Source: Methylococcales bacterium
Lineage (GTDB): Bacteria > Pseudomonadota > Gammaproteobacteria > Methylococcales > Methylomonadaceae
DNA: 6,325 nucleotides
Assembly (NCBI GenBank): GCA_023146575.1
Contig: JAGLBU010000186.1
Location: 1-6,325 of the forward strand
Reading direction: 5' to 3'
The notes beneath the pieces were generated by a model. The model saw only the letters and a list, made by a program, of their open reading frames with translations, was not told the DNA's origin and made no database searches. Both the position numbers and the translations under genes were made by a program. Within the stretch, counting starts at the first letter, position 1. Each line of letters starts with the position of its first letter. Of the stretch, positions 1 to 6,325 are shown one piece after another.

Positions 1-42
1 GCGTACCTACTCAAACGTGAATACTGGAAAGATATTCATTAA
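1..42 (+). CDS. C-terminal end of an upstream gene (partial)
   Basis: Frame 1 is open from the window edge and reads AYLLKREYWKDIH before a TAA at 40-42. An intrinsic terminator follows about 40 bases later, as expected after the end of a gene. Frame 2 is also open, to a TAG at 47-49, so the frame is not certain; frame 3 closes at 16-18. Since the next gene is nrdJb, and the large catalytic subunit nrdJa usually lies directly upstream of it, this could be the end of nrdJa. Thirteen residues are too few to show that. Confidence 0.35.
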   Translation, partial: AYLLKREYWKDIH

Positions 43-73
43 ACTCTAGCCTTCTTTCATGGTTTAATCGCTG

Positions 74-82
74 TGATATAAC
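74..82 (+). promoter_or_regulatory. Possible extended -10 promoter element for nrdJb
   Basis: The bases TGATATAAC match the extended -10 form TGnTATAAT at all but the last position. The hexamer 17 bases upstream (54-59, CTTTCA) is a poor -35, matching at three of six positions, which an extended -10 can tolerate. Initiation would fall around 88-90, inside the left arm of the terminator stem. A transcript starting there would lack part of that arm and so escape the terminator. This is a pattern match only. Confidence 0.25.
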
Positions 83-83
83 T

Positions 84-114
84 AAAAAGCGGACTTAAAC
101 ACTCCGCTTTTTTT
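84..114 (+). terminator. Rho-independent terminator upstream of nrdJb
   Basis: A perfect 10-bp stem forms between AAAAAGCGGA (84-93) and TCCGCTTTTT (103-112), with a 9-base loop (94-102) and a run of T that continues to 114. The GC-rich core is GCGGA/TCCGC. It lies about 40 bases after the stop codon of the upstream reading frame and 31 bases before the nrdJb start. The A-rich left arm means it could also work weakly on the opposite strand, but no - strand gene ends here. Confidence 0.85.
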
Positions 115-145
115 AATTCATGTAAGATCAAAATTAGGAATTAAC

Positions 146-850
146 ATGGCAACAAAAATAGATCAGAAAATTGTAGGCTATCAAGTGTTGACAGAGGATG
201 CTCAATCAAATGAGACTGAAATACAACCACTTGCGGTTGAAGAAATAAAACCTGATGTATTACACGAAGCCATAGAACGCCCTGAAATGCTAATCGGCTC
301 AACGTATAAAATTAAAACGCCACAATCGGAACACGCCTTATATATCACCATTAATGATATTATTTTAAATGAAGGCACCGATCATGAAGAACGCCGTCCC
401 TATGAAGTATTTATCAATTCCAAAAATATGGAGCATTTTCAATGGGTTTTAGCCTTAACGCGGGTGATTTCTGCCTGTTTTCGGAAAGGTGGGGATATTT
501 GTTTTTTAGTGGAAGAACTGAAAGCTGTTTTTGATCCTAAAGGCGGTTATTTTAAAAAAGGCGGGGTTTATATGCCTTCCTTAGTCGCTGAAATTGGCAG
601 TGCGATTGAATGTCATATGAAACAAATTGGTATGTTAAAAACCGAAAAAATGGACGAACACCGACAACAATTTTTAATGCAAAAGCGTCAAGAGTTTGAA
701 GCGCAACATAAAGATTCTGCTTTCAGTGAATCCTCAGATGATGGCTTTCCTGCGCGTGCTGAATTATGTAATAAATGTTTAACCAAAGCCTTAGTGATGA
801 TGGACGGCTGTATGACTTGTCTTAATTGTGGGGATAGTAAATGTTCTTGA
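146..850 (+). CDS. nrdJb: Class II (cobalamin-dependent) ribonucleotide reductase, small C-terminal subunit NrdJb
   Basis: A 234-residue protein resembling NrdJb, the separate C-terminal piece of the adenosylcobalamin-dependent ribonucleotide reductase in Pseudomonas-type bacteria. The family carries a TSCPD-type domain and cysteines thought to re-reduce the catalytic subunit NrdJa, which makes deoxyribonucleotides in the cytoplasm. Residues about 47-165 form the TSCPD-like body (PYEVFINSKN at 85-94, a GGD turn at 115-117). A charged linker, about 165-200, leads to a Cys-rich tail with C208, C211, C222, C225, C228 and C233. The string GCMTCLNCGDSKC is typical of class II reductase C-termini. 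ATG 146 has an AGGA at 136-139, six bases upstream, and the length fits the family. NrdJb cannot act alone; nrdJa would be expected just upstream, outside the window. Confidence 0.85.
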   Translation: MATKIDQKIVGYQVLTEDAQSNETEIQPLAVEEIKPDVLHEAIERPEMLIGSTYKIKTPQSEHALYITINDIILNEGTDHEERRPYEVFINSKNMEHFQWVLALTRVISACFRKGGDICFLVEELKAVFDPKGGYFKKGGVYMPSLVAEIGSAIECHMKQIGMLKTEKMDEHRQQFLMQKRQEFEAQHKDSAFSESSDDGFPARAELCNKCLTKALVMMDGCMTCLNCGDSKCS

Positions 851-890
851 AAAGAGCATGTTTATTTTAATATTTTATTTTGGAAAAATT

Positions 891-1301
891 ATGAATTGTA
901 ATACACAAATTGGGCTAAATATTATTGCCCTTACGGTTTTATTATCAGGCTGTTCTTCGATCACCGATACCATTGCTGCAAGCTCTCAAACTTTTACCAA
1001 TGTTTCAGATTCATCCTCTGGCTCATCGACAAACATGTCTAAAGATTCATCGCCTTCCGCCTCTAATACGCATCAAGCGATTGCCTTTGCAAAAATTAAC
1101 TGGATGAATTTAAGCGCTAATATGTCTCAAGGAAAAGGCGAACATTTAGCCGCAATTGCGGATTTATTAGAGGTTAAAGTAATTCAACGTCCTGCTTTTT
1201 ATCGGATGACCCAGAAAAAATTTATGACCTTGTTTAATGAAGGTCAAGCCACCCCTGTGGAATTAATTGCCCAACTTCAGCTGGAAATTAAAAAGTTATA
1301 A
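891..1301 (+). CDS. Ser-rich lipoprotein with a DUF3015-like C-terminal domain
   Basis: A 136-residue predicted lipoprotein. ATG 891 is preferred over in-frame ATGs at 828 and 858: GGAAAA lies at 882-887, and this start puts the lipobox LLSGC (C21) at normal distance. The + 2 residue is Ser, which favours the outer membrane. The signal peptide lacks Lys or Arg before the hydrophobic stretch, which is odd. Residues 22-60 form a low-complexity linker rich in Ser, Thr and Asn. Residues 61-136 form a small, probably helical domain with the run MSQGKGEHLAAIADLL, then QRPAFYRMTQKKF. This resembles DUF3015-type proteins, whose function is unknown; the match is from memory. The gene starts 40 bases after nrdJb with no terminator between, so cotranscription is possible. 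Confidence 0.7.
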   Translation: MNCNTQIGLNIIALTVLLSGCSSITDTIAASSQTFTNVSDSSSGSSTNMSKDSSPSASNTHQAIAFAKINWMNLSANMSQGKGEHLAAIADLLEVKVIQRPAFYRMTQKKFMTLFNEGQATPVELIAQLQLEIKKL

Positions 1302-1307
1302 CGAGGC

Positions 1308-3560
1308 TTATGGCTGGAAATTCCAATATTTTGCCTGTTGTTGGCGAGATGAGATGATTTTTTGTCCTGATTTCAGCATTGAAACCGTTAACATGCCACT
1401 GTTAGCAGTTGAAAACCATTGAATTCGTTGTTGCTGATAACGTTGTAAAACCTTGGTATGGGGAAAATGAAACCGATTTTTATATCCTGCTGGAATGAGT
1501 ACCCATTTTGGTTGTACTTTTTTTAAAAAAGAATCCGTGGAAGAGGTTTTACTGCCATGATGGGGCGCAATTAAAACATCACTTTTTAATAAATCAGCTT
1601 GATGTTGAACGAGTAATTTTTCGGTAGGGGCTTCGATGTCGCCCGTTAATAGCGCACTGCCATATTGAGATTCAACTTTTAACACGCAGGAGTTATTGTT
1701 TTTAGACCCCATCCCCGTATTCTTTGGGGATAGAAATTTAAAATACACGCCATCCCATTGCCATTGTTGCCCTGTGGAACAAATTTTAGCATTTACTAAT
1801 TTGGCACTGCTGATAATTGAATCAACTTTAATCGCGTTGATTAACGATTTCATGCCGCCAATATGGTCATTATCCGCATGACTAATGACTAAACGATCAA
1901 TTTTAGTAATGCCCAGCCCGCGTAAATGCGGTAAAACTACCGCTTTCCCCATATCAAATGATGAAGAATAGCGCGCTCCTGTATCAAAAACTAAGGCATG
2001 TGTGCTTGTTTTGATCACGGTGGCTAACCCTTGCCCAACATCTAATAAATAAAGTTTAAATTCGCCTTTTTTAAGTGCTGGTTGATTGCTCCAAAATAAA
2101 GGTGCGATTAGAATAAAACCTAAATACCGAGCAGGAACACCTCTTGGGCTTAGTAAGATTAGAATACCAACGATCGCAAAAGCGAGTTGCCAAATAGAAG
2201 GGCTTGGAAAACTGAAAGAGGCAAAAGGAATTTCAGCAAGCACTGTTAAAAAGTCGAACAAAAATTCTAAATTAGCGTTGGCAAATAAAAGTAATTTTGA
2301 GGCAAGCCAGGGATTTATGAACATAAAAAAAACGGCTAATAAAATACTGGGGACAATTAAAAAACTCACCCATGGAATGGCAATTAAATTTGCAATAGGC
2401 GATATTATTGAAATTTGTTGAAAAAAAATCACTAAAAAAGGCGATAACCCTAGCGCTAAAATAAGATGGGTTTTAACGGCTTTGATATACCACGGTGAAG
2501 CGCCTAAACGTTTACTATTAGTGTAAAAAATTATTATAATGGCAAAAAAAGACAGCCAAAACCCTGCGGATAAAACCGCAAGTGGATTAACCAATAAAAT
2601 GAGACCCAGGATGGCGGAAAAAATATGAGACAAGCGACTATGGCGTTGATAAATTAAAAATAGCATGGCCGCAATCACCATGAGCAAGGCGCGTTGGGTT
2701 GGTATTGAAAAACCTGCTAATGCGGCGTAAAAAATCGCGGCTGATACCGACATTACGGCGGCAATATTTTGGGGTGAAGTATTTGTCTTATGCCAAAAGC
2801 CGCCTATTTTTTGTGTTAATACAAAAACCAACCCTGCAACTAAACCAATATGTAAGCCTGAAATTGCCAATAAATGAGTTGTACCTGTCGTTTGTAACAG
2901 CGTCCATTGTTCGGGTATCACTTGATGTCGATCACCAATACTCAACGCTTTGATGATGGCAATATAAGGTATTTTAGAGGCGATTTTTTCTAATTTTTGT
3001 GCTATTTTTTGGCGTATAGTTTGTATATTCCACGATTTATATTTTTTTAATAAAACAGGGGTGGGTGATAAGCGTACATAGCCTGTTGCACCAATTCTTT
3101 GCGTAAAAAGATAGCGTTCATAATCAAAACCAAATGGATTAAAGGTTCCATGTGGACGTTTGAGCTTAACCGTAAACTGCCAATATTGCCCTGCGCTTAA
3201 ACGCTGATCTTTTGAATACCAATTGAGGCGAATTTTTTTGGGCAAACCACGTTGAATGGGATCAATAATAAAATCAAAACGAATACGCCGATCACTGTAT
3301 TGCGGTAAACTATCAATGTAGCCTGAAACCTTGCGTTCTACACTTTCATTTTCGCTTGTTAAAGGCTGACTTAATAAAAATTGTGCAAAGAGCACCGCCC
3401 AAATAAACCCAGTAAAACAAGCCACTAGCCCTTTTTGATAACGATAAAGACTGTATAGGAAAAGTGTAAACACGATTGCTAATAGTGTGAAAGAGGGTAG
3501 CTGCACTAAGAGCTGAACGAGCGCAATTCCAATCAAAAAAAAAGCAACAAAAAGCGGCAT
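1308..3560 (-). CDS. comEC: DNA internalization channel protein ComEC/Rec2
   Basis: A 750-residue inner-membrane protein that carries single-stranded DNA into the cytoplasm during natural transformation. All three family parts are present at usual length. Two membrane segments and a DUF4131 (OB-fold) region occupy about 1-165. The multi-helix Competence domain is about 195-480, with its signature HLLAISGLHIG at 229-239. A metallo-beta-lactamase-like domain covers about 503-725, with LDVGQG (506-511), DTG (526-528), HADNDHIGG (561-569), LLTGD (637-641) and APHHGS (665-670). The metal-ligand residues look intact, so the domain may be an active nuclease. The start MPLFVAFFLIGIALVQ is typical of the family, though no good ribosome site precedes it. 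It is divergent from the DUF2062 gene, a pairing also known in Pseudomonas. No type IV pilus or comEA gene lies nearby, so competence itself is inferred. Confidence 0.95.
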   Translation of the reverse strand: MPLFVAFFLIGIALVQLLVQLPSFTLLAIVFTLFLYSLYRYQKGLVACFTGFIWAVLFAQFLLSQPLTSENESVERKVSGYIDSLPQYSDRRIRFDFIIDPIQRGLPKKIRLNWYSKDQRLSAGQYWQFTVKLKRPHGTFNPFGFDYERYLFTQRIGATGYVRLSPTPVLLKKYKSWNIQTIRQKIAQKLEKIASKIPYIAIIKALSIGDRHQVIPEQWTLLQTTGTTHLLAISGLHIGLVAGLVFVLTQKIGGFWHKTNTSPQNIAAVMSVSAAIFYAALAGFSIPTQRALLMVIAAMLFLIYQRHSRLSHIFSAILGLILLVNPLAVLSAGFWLSFFAIIIIFYTNSKRLGASPWYIKAVKTHLILALGLSPFLVIFFQQISIISPIANLIAIPWVSFLIVPSILLAVFFMFINPWLASKLLLFANANLEFLFDFLTVLAEIPFASFSFPSPSIWQLAFAIVGILILLSPRGVPARYLGFILIAPLFWSNQPALKKGEFKLYLLDVGQGLATVIKTSTHALVFDTGARYSSSFDMGKAVVLPHLRGLGITKIDRLVISHADNDHIGGMKSLINAIKVDSIISSAKLVNAKICSTGQQWQWDGVYFKFLSPKNTGMGSKNNNSCVLKVESQYGSALLTGDIEAPTEKLLVQHQADLLKSDVLIAPHHGSKTSSTDSFLKKVQPKWVLIPAGYKNRFHFPHTKVLQRYQQQRIQWFSTANSGMLTVSMLKSGQKIISSRQQQAKYWNFQP

Positions 3561-3634
3561 AAAGGATTAAGGTGTGTAAAGTATTGTGTGGGTTAGAACA
3601 AAAATCAATTCCTCTATTATAAAAAAATTTGATT
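3561..3634. promoter_or_regulatory. Shared divergent promoter region of comEC and the DUF2062 gene
   Basis: This 74-base AT-rich gap is the only space for both promoters. On the - strand a perfect TATAAT lies at 3616-3621, but the best -35-like hexamer upstream of it (TTGGCA, 3636-3641) is only 14 bases away, shorter than usual. On the + strand the overlapping TATTAT (3615-3620) could serve the DUF2062 gene. That would start RNA near 3627 and leave almost no leader before ATG 3635. The two -10-like elements overlap almost completely. These are pattern matches without experimental support. Confidence 0.35.
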
Positions 3635-4141
3635 ATGCCAAAAGAATTTATTAAAAAACATTTACCCAATCCTGAAACCCTAAAAAATCACAAAAATTTA
3701 CAATTTTTAGGTAGCCGACTTCATGAACCCAATCTTTGGTATTTAAACCGACATGCCGTTGCAAAAGCGTTTGCGATTGGGCTTTTTTGTGCGTGGATTC
3801 CAACCCCAGGGCAAATGGCGATTGCAGCAGTGATTGCACTTTATTTTCGAGCAAATTTACCAATTTCAGTAGCGTTAGTATGGCTTACGAATCCTATCAC
3901 CATGCCGCCAATGTTTTATTTTGCCTATTGGATCGGTTTGAAACTGTTAGGACAAGCCCCTGACGATGATTTTGAATTTTCGGTGGACGGTATTATTGAA
4001 AGTTTAGGCGATGTTTGGCAGCCGTTTTTATTAGGCTGTTTATTATTAGGCATTGTCTCATCCATTTTAGGCTACTTTATGGTGCAAGGTGGCTGGCGCT
4101 ATTCCATTTCAAAAAAATGGTCGGGACGCAGTAAAGGCTAG
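3635..4141 (+). CDS. DUF2062 family membrane protein
   Basis: A 168-residue protein of the DUF2062 family, whose function is not established. A basic N-terminal stretch (about 1-40) contains LGSRLHEPNLWYLNRHAVAKAFAIGLFCAWIP-type family features: the Arg/His-rich lead into the first helix, then PTPGQM at 56-61. Hydrophobic segments lie at about 43-71, 76-105 and 128-150, with the conserved NPITMPPMF loop at 86-94. The C-terminus is basic. The start is ATG 3635 rather than TTG 3629, because the family begins close to this Met; there is no clear ribosome site, so initiation may be nearly leaderless. It is divergent from comEC and convergent with the MobA-FdhD gene, whose stop codon lies only three bases away. 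Confidence 0.85.
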   Translation: MPKEFIKKHLPNPETLKNHKNLQFLGSRLHEPNLWYLNRHAVAKAFAIGLFCAWIPTPGQMAIAAVIALYFRANLPISVALVWLTNPITMPPMFYFAYWIGLKLLGQAPDDDFEFSVDGIIESLGDVWQPFLLGCLLLGIVSSILGYFMVQGGWRYSISKKWSGRSKG

Positions 4142-4144
4142 GGT

Positions 4145-5542
4145 TTATTCGATATCAAAAATAATGGATTCGGCTTTATTTAACACCAAAAAGTGTTTAC
4201 CTTTGGCTCTTGAGATTAAAATAACCCCTGATTTTTGTGCCATTTCTAAGCCCATTTGAGTTGCACCTGAGCGCGATAATAAAACAGGGATTCCCATTTG
4301 CGCGACTTTAATCACCATTTCAGAGGTTAAACGTCCTGTGGTATAAAAAATTTTATCATCACCTTGAATATTATTGAGCCACATATACCCTGCAATGGCA
4401 TCAACGGCATTATGTCGTCCAACATCCTCAATAAAAAAATCAATATCTGCACCAGAGGTTAAGGCACAACCGTGTACTGCGCCTGCTTTTTTATAGACTT
4501 CATTATGGGCTTTTAACGCATCAAGCATGGCATAAAGCATCGATTGTTTGAGACTGATTTCAGGTAATTTTAGGTTGTTTAGTTTATCCATCAAACGCCC
4601 AAATACCGTGCCTTGTCCACAACCTGTTGTAATGGTTCGCTGCTTCATTTTTTCTGAAAAATCACTGTGTTGATGATGGGTGACTACGGCGACAGCCTCG
4701 GTTTCCCAATCAACTTGCACCGCTTTAATAGCGCTAATATCTTCAAAAAATCCCTGATTTTTTAAGTAGCCTAAGGTTAATAATTCAGGATGTGTTCCCA
4801 TGCTCATTAGGGTAACAATTTCTTGCTTATCAACGTATAAAGTTATCGGTCGCTCGGTGACTAGCTGAATCTCACGTCTTGTGTTTTTTTCATCCAACAC
4901 GGTCACTGTATTGGACAACATTACGCCTGCATTACTCATTTCAATGGATGCTTTTTGAGCGGCTTCTAAGGCGATTAACTCGGCTTGGGTATTAATATTG
5001 GTAAAAATATCCGCTTGCTGGCTAAAATCGACGGTGACAAAATGATGCTGTTGTAACCATTGGTATATTTTGCGGTTACCCTCATCTAAAAAGGTTTTTA
5101 AACTGGCTTTTAAATGTGTTTTTAAAGCTAAAAAAACAGGGTGTAAACGCTCGCCATCAGAGGCTATGGCAATCTCTGCCTTGGTATTTTTTAAGGCGGT
5201 AATTAATTTATCTAAATGTTCAGTAGTCACTAATGGACTATCACAAGGCATTACCACTAATGTTTCATGTTCTGTTGCCAGCATTGCTGTTAAAATACCC
5301 GCAAGCGGCCCTTCAAAACGATCATTTTGATCGGCAATAATCGGTAATGAAAACGCGGCATAATCCTTATGATTTCGATTGGCATTGATGAAGGTGGTTT
5401 CAACGGTTGCCGTCATTGCTTGAACCGCATAGTAAATTAAAGGCTGGTTTTTATAAGGAATTAATCCTTTGTCTTGGTGATTCATTCGTCGCGCTAATCC
5501 ACCTGCAAGAATAACCCCTGTGACTTTTTTATGTTGCCTCAT
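4145..5542 (-). CDS. mobA-fdhD: Fusion of molybdenum cofactor guanylyltransferase (MobA) and formate dehydrogenase sulfurtransferase (FdhD)
   Basis: A 465-residue cytoplasmic protein joining two enzymes that normally are separate chains. MobA covers about 1-195: nucleotide-binding LAGGLARRM (12-20) and DKGL (24-27), EGPLAGI (77-83), PCDSPL (99-104) and the closing NINTQAEL (183-190). MobA adds GMP from GTP to the molybdenum cofactor. FdhD covers about 205-465: ERPITLYVD (230-238), DVGRHNAVDA (373-382), TTGRLTSEM (401-409) and SRSGAT (423-428). FdhD passes sulfur from a cysteine desulfurase to the bis-MGD cofactor of formate dehydrogenase. Both halves look full length, with a linker of only about ten residues and no stop between. 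The classical FdhD CxxC is CGQG here (308-311), leaving only C308. AAGGT sits eight bases before the start. Formate dehydrogenase genes are not in the window. Confidence 0.92.
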   Translation of the reverse strand: MRQHKKVTGVILAGGLARRMNHQDKGLIPYKNQPLIYYAVQAMTATVETTFINANRNHKDYAAFSLPIIADQNDRFEGPLAGILTAMLATEHETLVVMPCDSPLVTTEHLDKLITALKNTKAEIAIASDGERLHPVFLALKTHLKASLKTFLDEGNRKIYQWLQQHHFVTVDFSQQADIFTNINTQAELIALEAAQKASIEMSNAGVMLSNTVTVLDEKNTRREIQLVTERPITLYVDKQEIVTLMSMGTHPELLTLGYLKNQGFFEDISAIKAVQVDWETEAVAVVTHHQHSDFSEKMKQRTITTGCGQGTVFGRLMDKLNNLKLPEISLKQSMLYAMLDALKAHNEVYKKAGAVHGCALTSGADIDFFIEDVGRHNAVDAIAGYMWLNNIQGDDKIFYTTGRLTSEMVIKVAQMGIPVLLSRSGATQMGLEMAQKSGVILISRAKGKHFLVLNKAESIIFDIE

Positions 5543-5549
5543 TTATCTG

Positions 5550-5554
5550 ACCTT
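5550..5554 (-). promoter_or_regulatory. Ribosome binding site of the mobA-fdhD fusion
   Basis: On the - strand AAGGT lies eight bases before the ATG at 5540-5542. It fixes the start and leaves a divergent gap of only 24 bases to the DUF302 start at 5567. The promoters of both genes must therefore extend into each other's coding sequence. Confidence 0.6.
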
Positions 5555-5566
5555 AATCGCTCGAAA

Positions 5567-6025
5567 ATGCTAAAAATACTGTTTATTGTCGCAAGTTTTG
5601 GGTTAATTACAAGTTGTATGTCCACAGCAGCTACGGAGGAAACGCGGCTTTATTATCAGGCGGACACCACTAAAGACTATGATGATGTGATGGCAGAACT
5701 TGAAATTGCGATCAGTGAATATAATTTTCGAATCACAGGCCATAGTCGTGTTGGCAAGGTAATTCGAGATCGAGGCACGAAAATTTTCCCAAATTATGAT
5801 ACCGTACAATTTTGCAATTTAACCCATGCTAAAACCTTATTGCAACTGTCTCCACATTCGGTACGACATATGCCCTGTAATGTGGTGGTGTATGAGTATC
5901 AGGATAAAATTATTGTCAAAACCCATTTACTGCCCACAAATACCCATAACCTTGAGCTGAATATTTTTTCTAAAAAAATGAATGTTATGCTTAAAGGCAT
6001 TGTGGATTTTGCGGTGGAACAATGA
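5567..6025 (+). CDS. DUF302 domain lipoprotein
   Basis: A 152-residue predicted lipoprotein. The signal peptide begins MLKILFIVAS, and the lipobox LITSC puts the lipidated Cys at 17. ATG 5567 is chosen over ATG 5531, which would add twelve polar residues before the signal and overlap the divergent gene; no strong ribosome site supports either. Residues about 35-152 resemble DUF302: a YDDVMAELEIAI helix, NFRITGHSRVGKV, then the family's two cysteine landmarks as FCNLTHAKTLL (C83) and MPCNVVVYE (C104), followed by LLSP/DK strand positions. DUF302 is a small alpha/beta fold of unknown function; the two Cys could bind a ligand or form a disulfide in the periplasm. It lies 40 bases before another lipoprotein gene on the same strand, so the two may be cotranscribed. 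Confidence 0.75.
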   Translation: MLKILFIVASFGLITSCMSTAATEETRLYYQADTTKDYDDVMAELEIAISEYNFRITGHSRVGKVIRDRGTKIFPNYDTVQFCNLTHAKTLLQLSPHSVRHMPCNVVVYEYQDKIIVKTHLLPTNTHNLELNIFSKKMNVMLKGIVDFAVEQ

Positions 6026-6065
6026 TGATTTTTACTTAAAAATACACTTTAAAACTATTACTTTT

Positions 6066-6325
6066 ATGAATTTATTATTGTCTAAATATGTTACTTTTTT
6101 TTTAATTGTTTTTATCGCAGGGTGTGCAAGCTCTGAAAAAAAACCTGCGCCTGCACCTGTGGCTGAATCGAGTCGTTATTTGAATCAGTACCCAACGCGT
6201 GATCGGGTGAAATATGTACTGGATTGTGTGGCAAAGCATGGGGGCTTAAATTATATTAACCAATATGCCTGTGGTTGTAAAATTGATAAAATCGCCGAAA
6301 AATTGAGCTTTAAGGAATTTGAAGC
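6066..6325 (+). CDS. Cysteine-containing lipoprotein, family not recognised (3' end cut off)
   Basis: An open frame of 86 full codons from ATG 6066 that runs off the window without a stop. The N-terminus MNLLLSKYVTFFLIVFIAGC is a clear lipoprotein signal with the lipobox FIAGC (C20); Ala at + 2 suggests the outer membrane. A short linker rich in Lys, Pro and Ala (24-33) follows. The mature part contains RDRVKYVLDCVAKHGG (C54) and YACGCKIDKIAEKL (C69, C71), so three cysteines fall within 18 residues. They could form a disulfide or bind metal, but I do not recognise a named family. There is no obvious ribosome site; the 40-base gap after the DUF302 gene is AT-rich with no terminator, which fits a two-gene unit. 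Confidence 0.75.
   Translation, partial: MNLLLSKYVTFFLIVFIAGCASSEKKPAPAPVAESSRYLNQYPTRDRVKYVLDCVAKHGGLNYINQYACGCKIDKIAEKLSFKEFE

Noticed and set aside
84..145. Cobalamin riboswitch ahead of nrdJb
   Set aside because: The 103 bases between the preceding stop and nrdJb are too short and show only a simple hairpin, with no B12-box-like sequence.
828..890. Earlier in-frame starts for the Ser-rich lipoprotein (ATG 828 and ATG 858)
   Set aside because: The first overlaps nrdJb, and both place the lipobox much too far from the N-terminus; ATG 891 has a better-spaced GGA.
2086..2421. 111-codon open frame on the + strand inside comEC
   Set aside because: It is antisense to the Competence domain, low in complexity and Lys-rich, with no ribosome site; a shadow of comEC. 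The frames at 1696-1881 and 2699-2953 were rejected likewise.
3346..3669. 107-codon - strand frame across the comEC/DUF2062 gap
   Set aside because: It overlaps the start of comEC in another frame and runs antisense to DUF2062; its sequence looks like no family.
4937..4939. Internal ATG (residue 202) as a separate fdhD start
   Set aside because: It lies at a plausible FdhD N-terminus, but no ribosome site precedes it and the frame is continuous with MobA, so a separate product is not supported, though not excluded.
5070..5330. 86-codon + strand frame inside mobA-fdhD
   Set aside because: Antisense shadow of the MobA domain with no start signal.
1..6325. CRISPR array, insertion sequence, tRNA or rRNA gene, phage genes, DNA uptake repeats
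   Set aside because: Reading through both strands showed no regularly spaced repeats, terminal inverted repeats, transposase motifs, tRNA-like folds or recurring uptake words; nearly all bases are in identified genes.

Overview
The window is ordinary chromosomal DNA from an AT-rich, diderm gammaproteobacterium. Three things suggest this: small proteins with lipoprotein signal peptides, a comEC/DUF2062 pair like the one seen in Pseudomonas-type gammaproteobacteria, and a split class II ribonucleotide reductase of the NrdJa/NrdJb kind. The formate dehydrogenase maturation gene would suit a methanotroph or methylotroph (Methylococcales), but that placement is inference and nothing here proves it.

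Layout. Bases 1-42 are probably the tail of an upstream gene, followed by a clear intrinsic terminator (84-114). Then come nrdJb on the + strand (146-850), the small C-terminal subunit of a cobalamin-dependent ribonucleotide reductase, and a Ser-rich lipoprotein with a DUF3015-like domain (891-1301). comEC, the DNA-uptake channel, runs on the - strand (1308-3560). It is divergent from a DUF2062 membrane protein (3635-4141), with a short AT-rich shared upstream region between them. A single - strand gene (4145-5542) encodes a MobA-FdhD fusion: molybdenum cofactor guanylyltransferase joined to the formate dehydrogenase sulfurtransferase. Only 24 bases separate it from a divergent DUF302 lipoprotein (5567-6025), which is followed by a second, Cys-containing lipoprotein cut off by the window end (6066-6325).

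How they work together. The genes form short, mostly independent units with very tight spacing. The two convergent pairs have stop codons 6 and 3 bases apart with no hairpin between them. The best functional link is inside the fusion protein: MobA makes the guanine-dinucleotide form of the molybdenum cofactor and FdhD sulfurates that cofactor for formate dehydrogenase, so consecutive steps are joined in one chain. The FdhD half carries CGQG where the classical family has a CxxC pair. No mobile element, CRISPR array, RNA gene or phage gene was seen, and apart from the fusion there is no convincing sign of a new multi-gene system.
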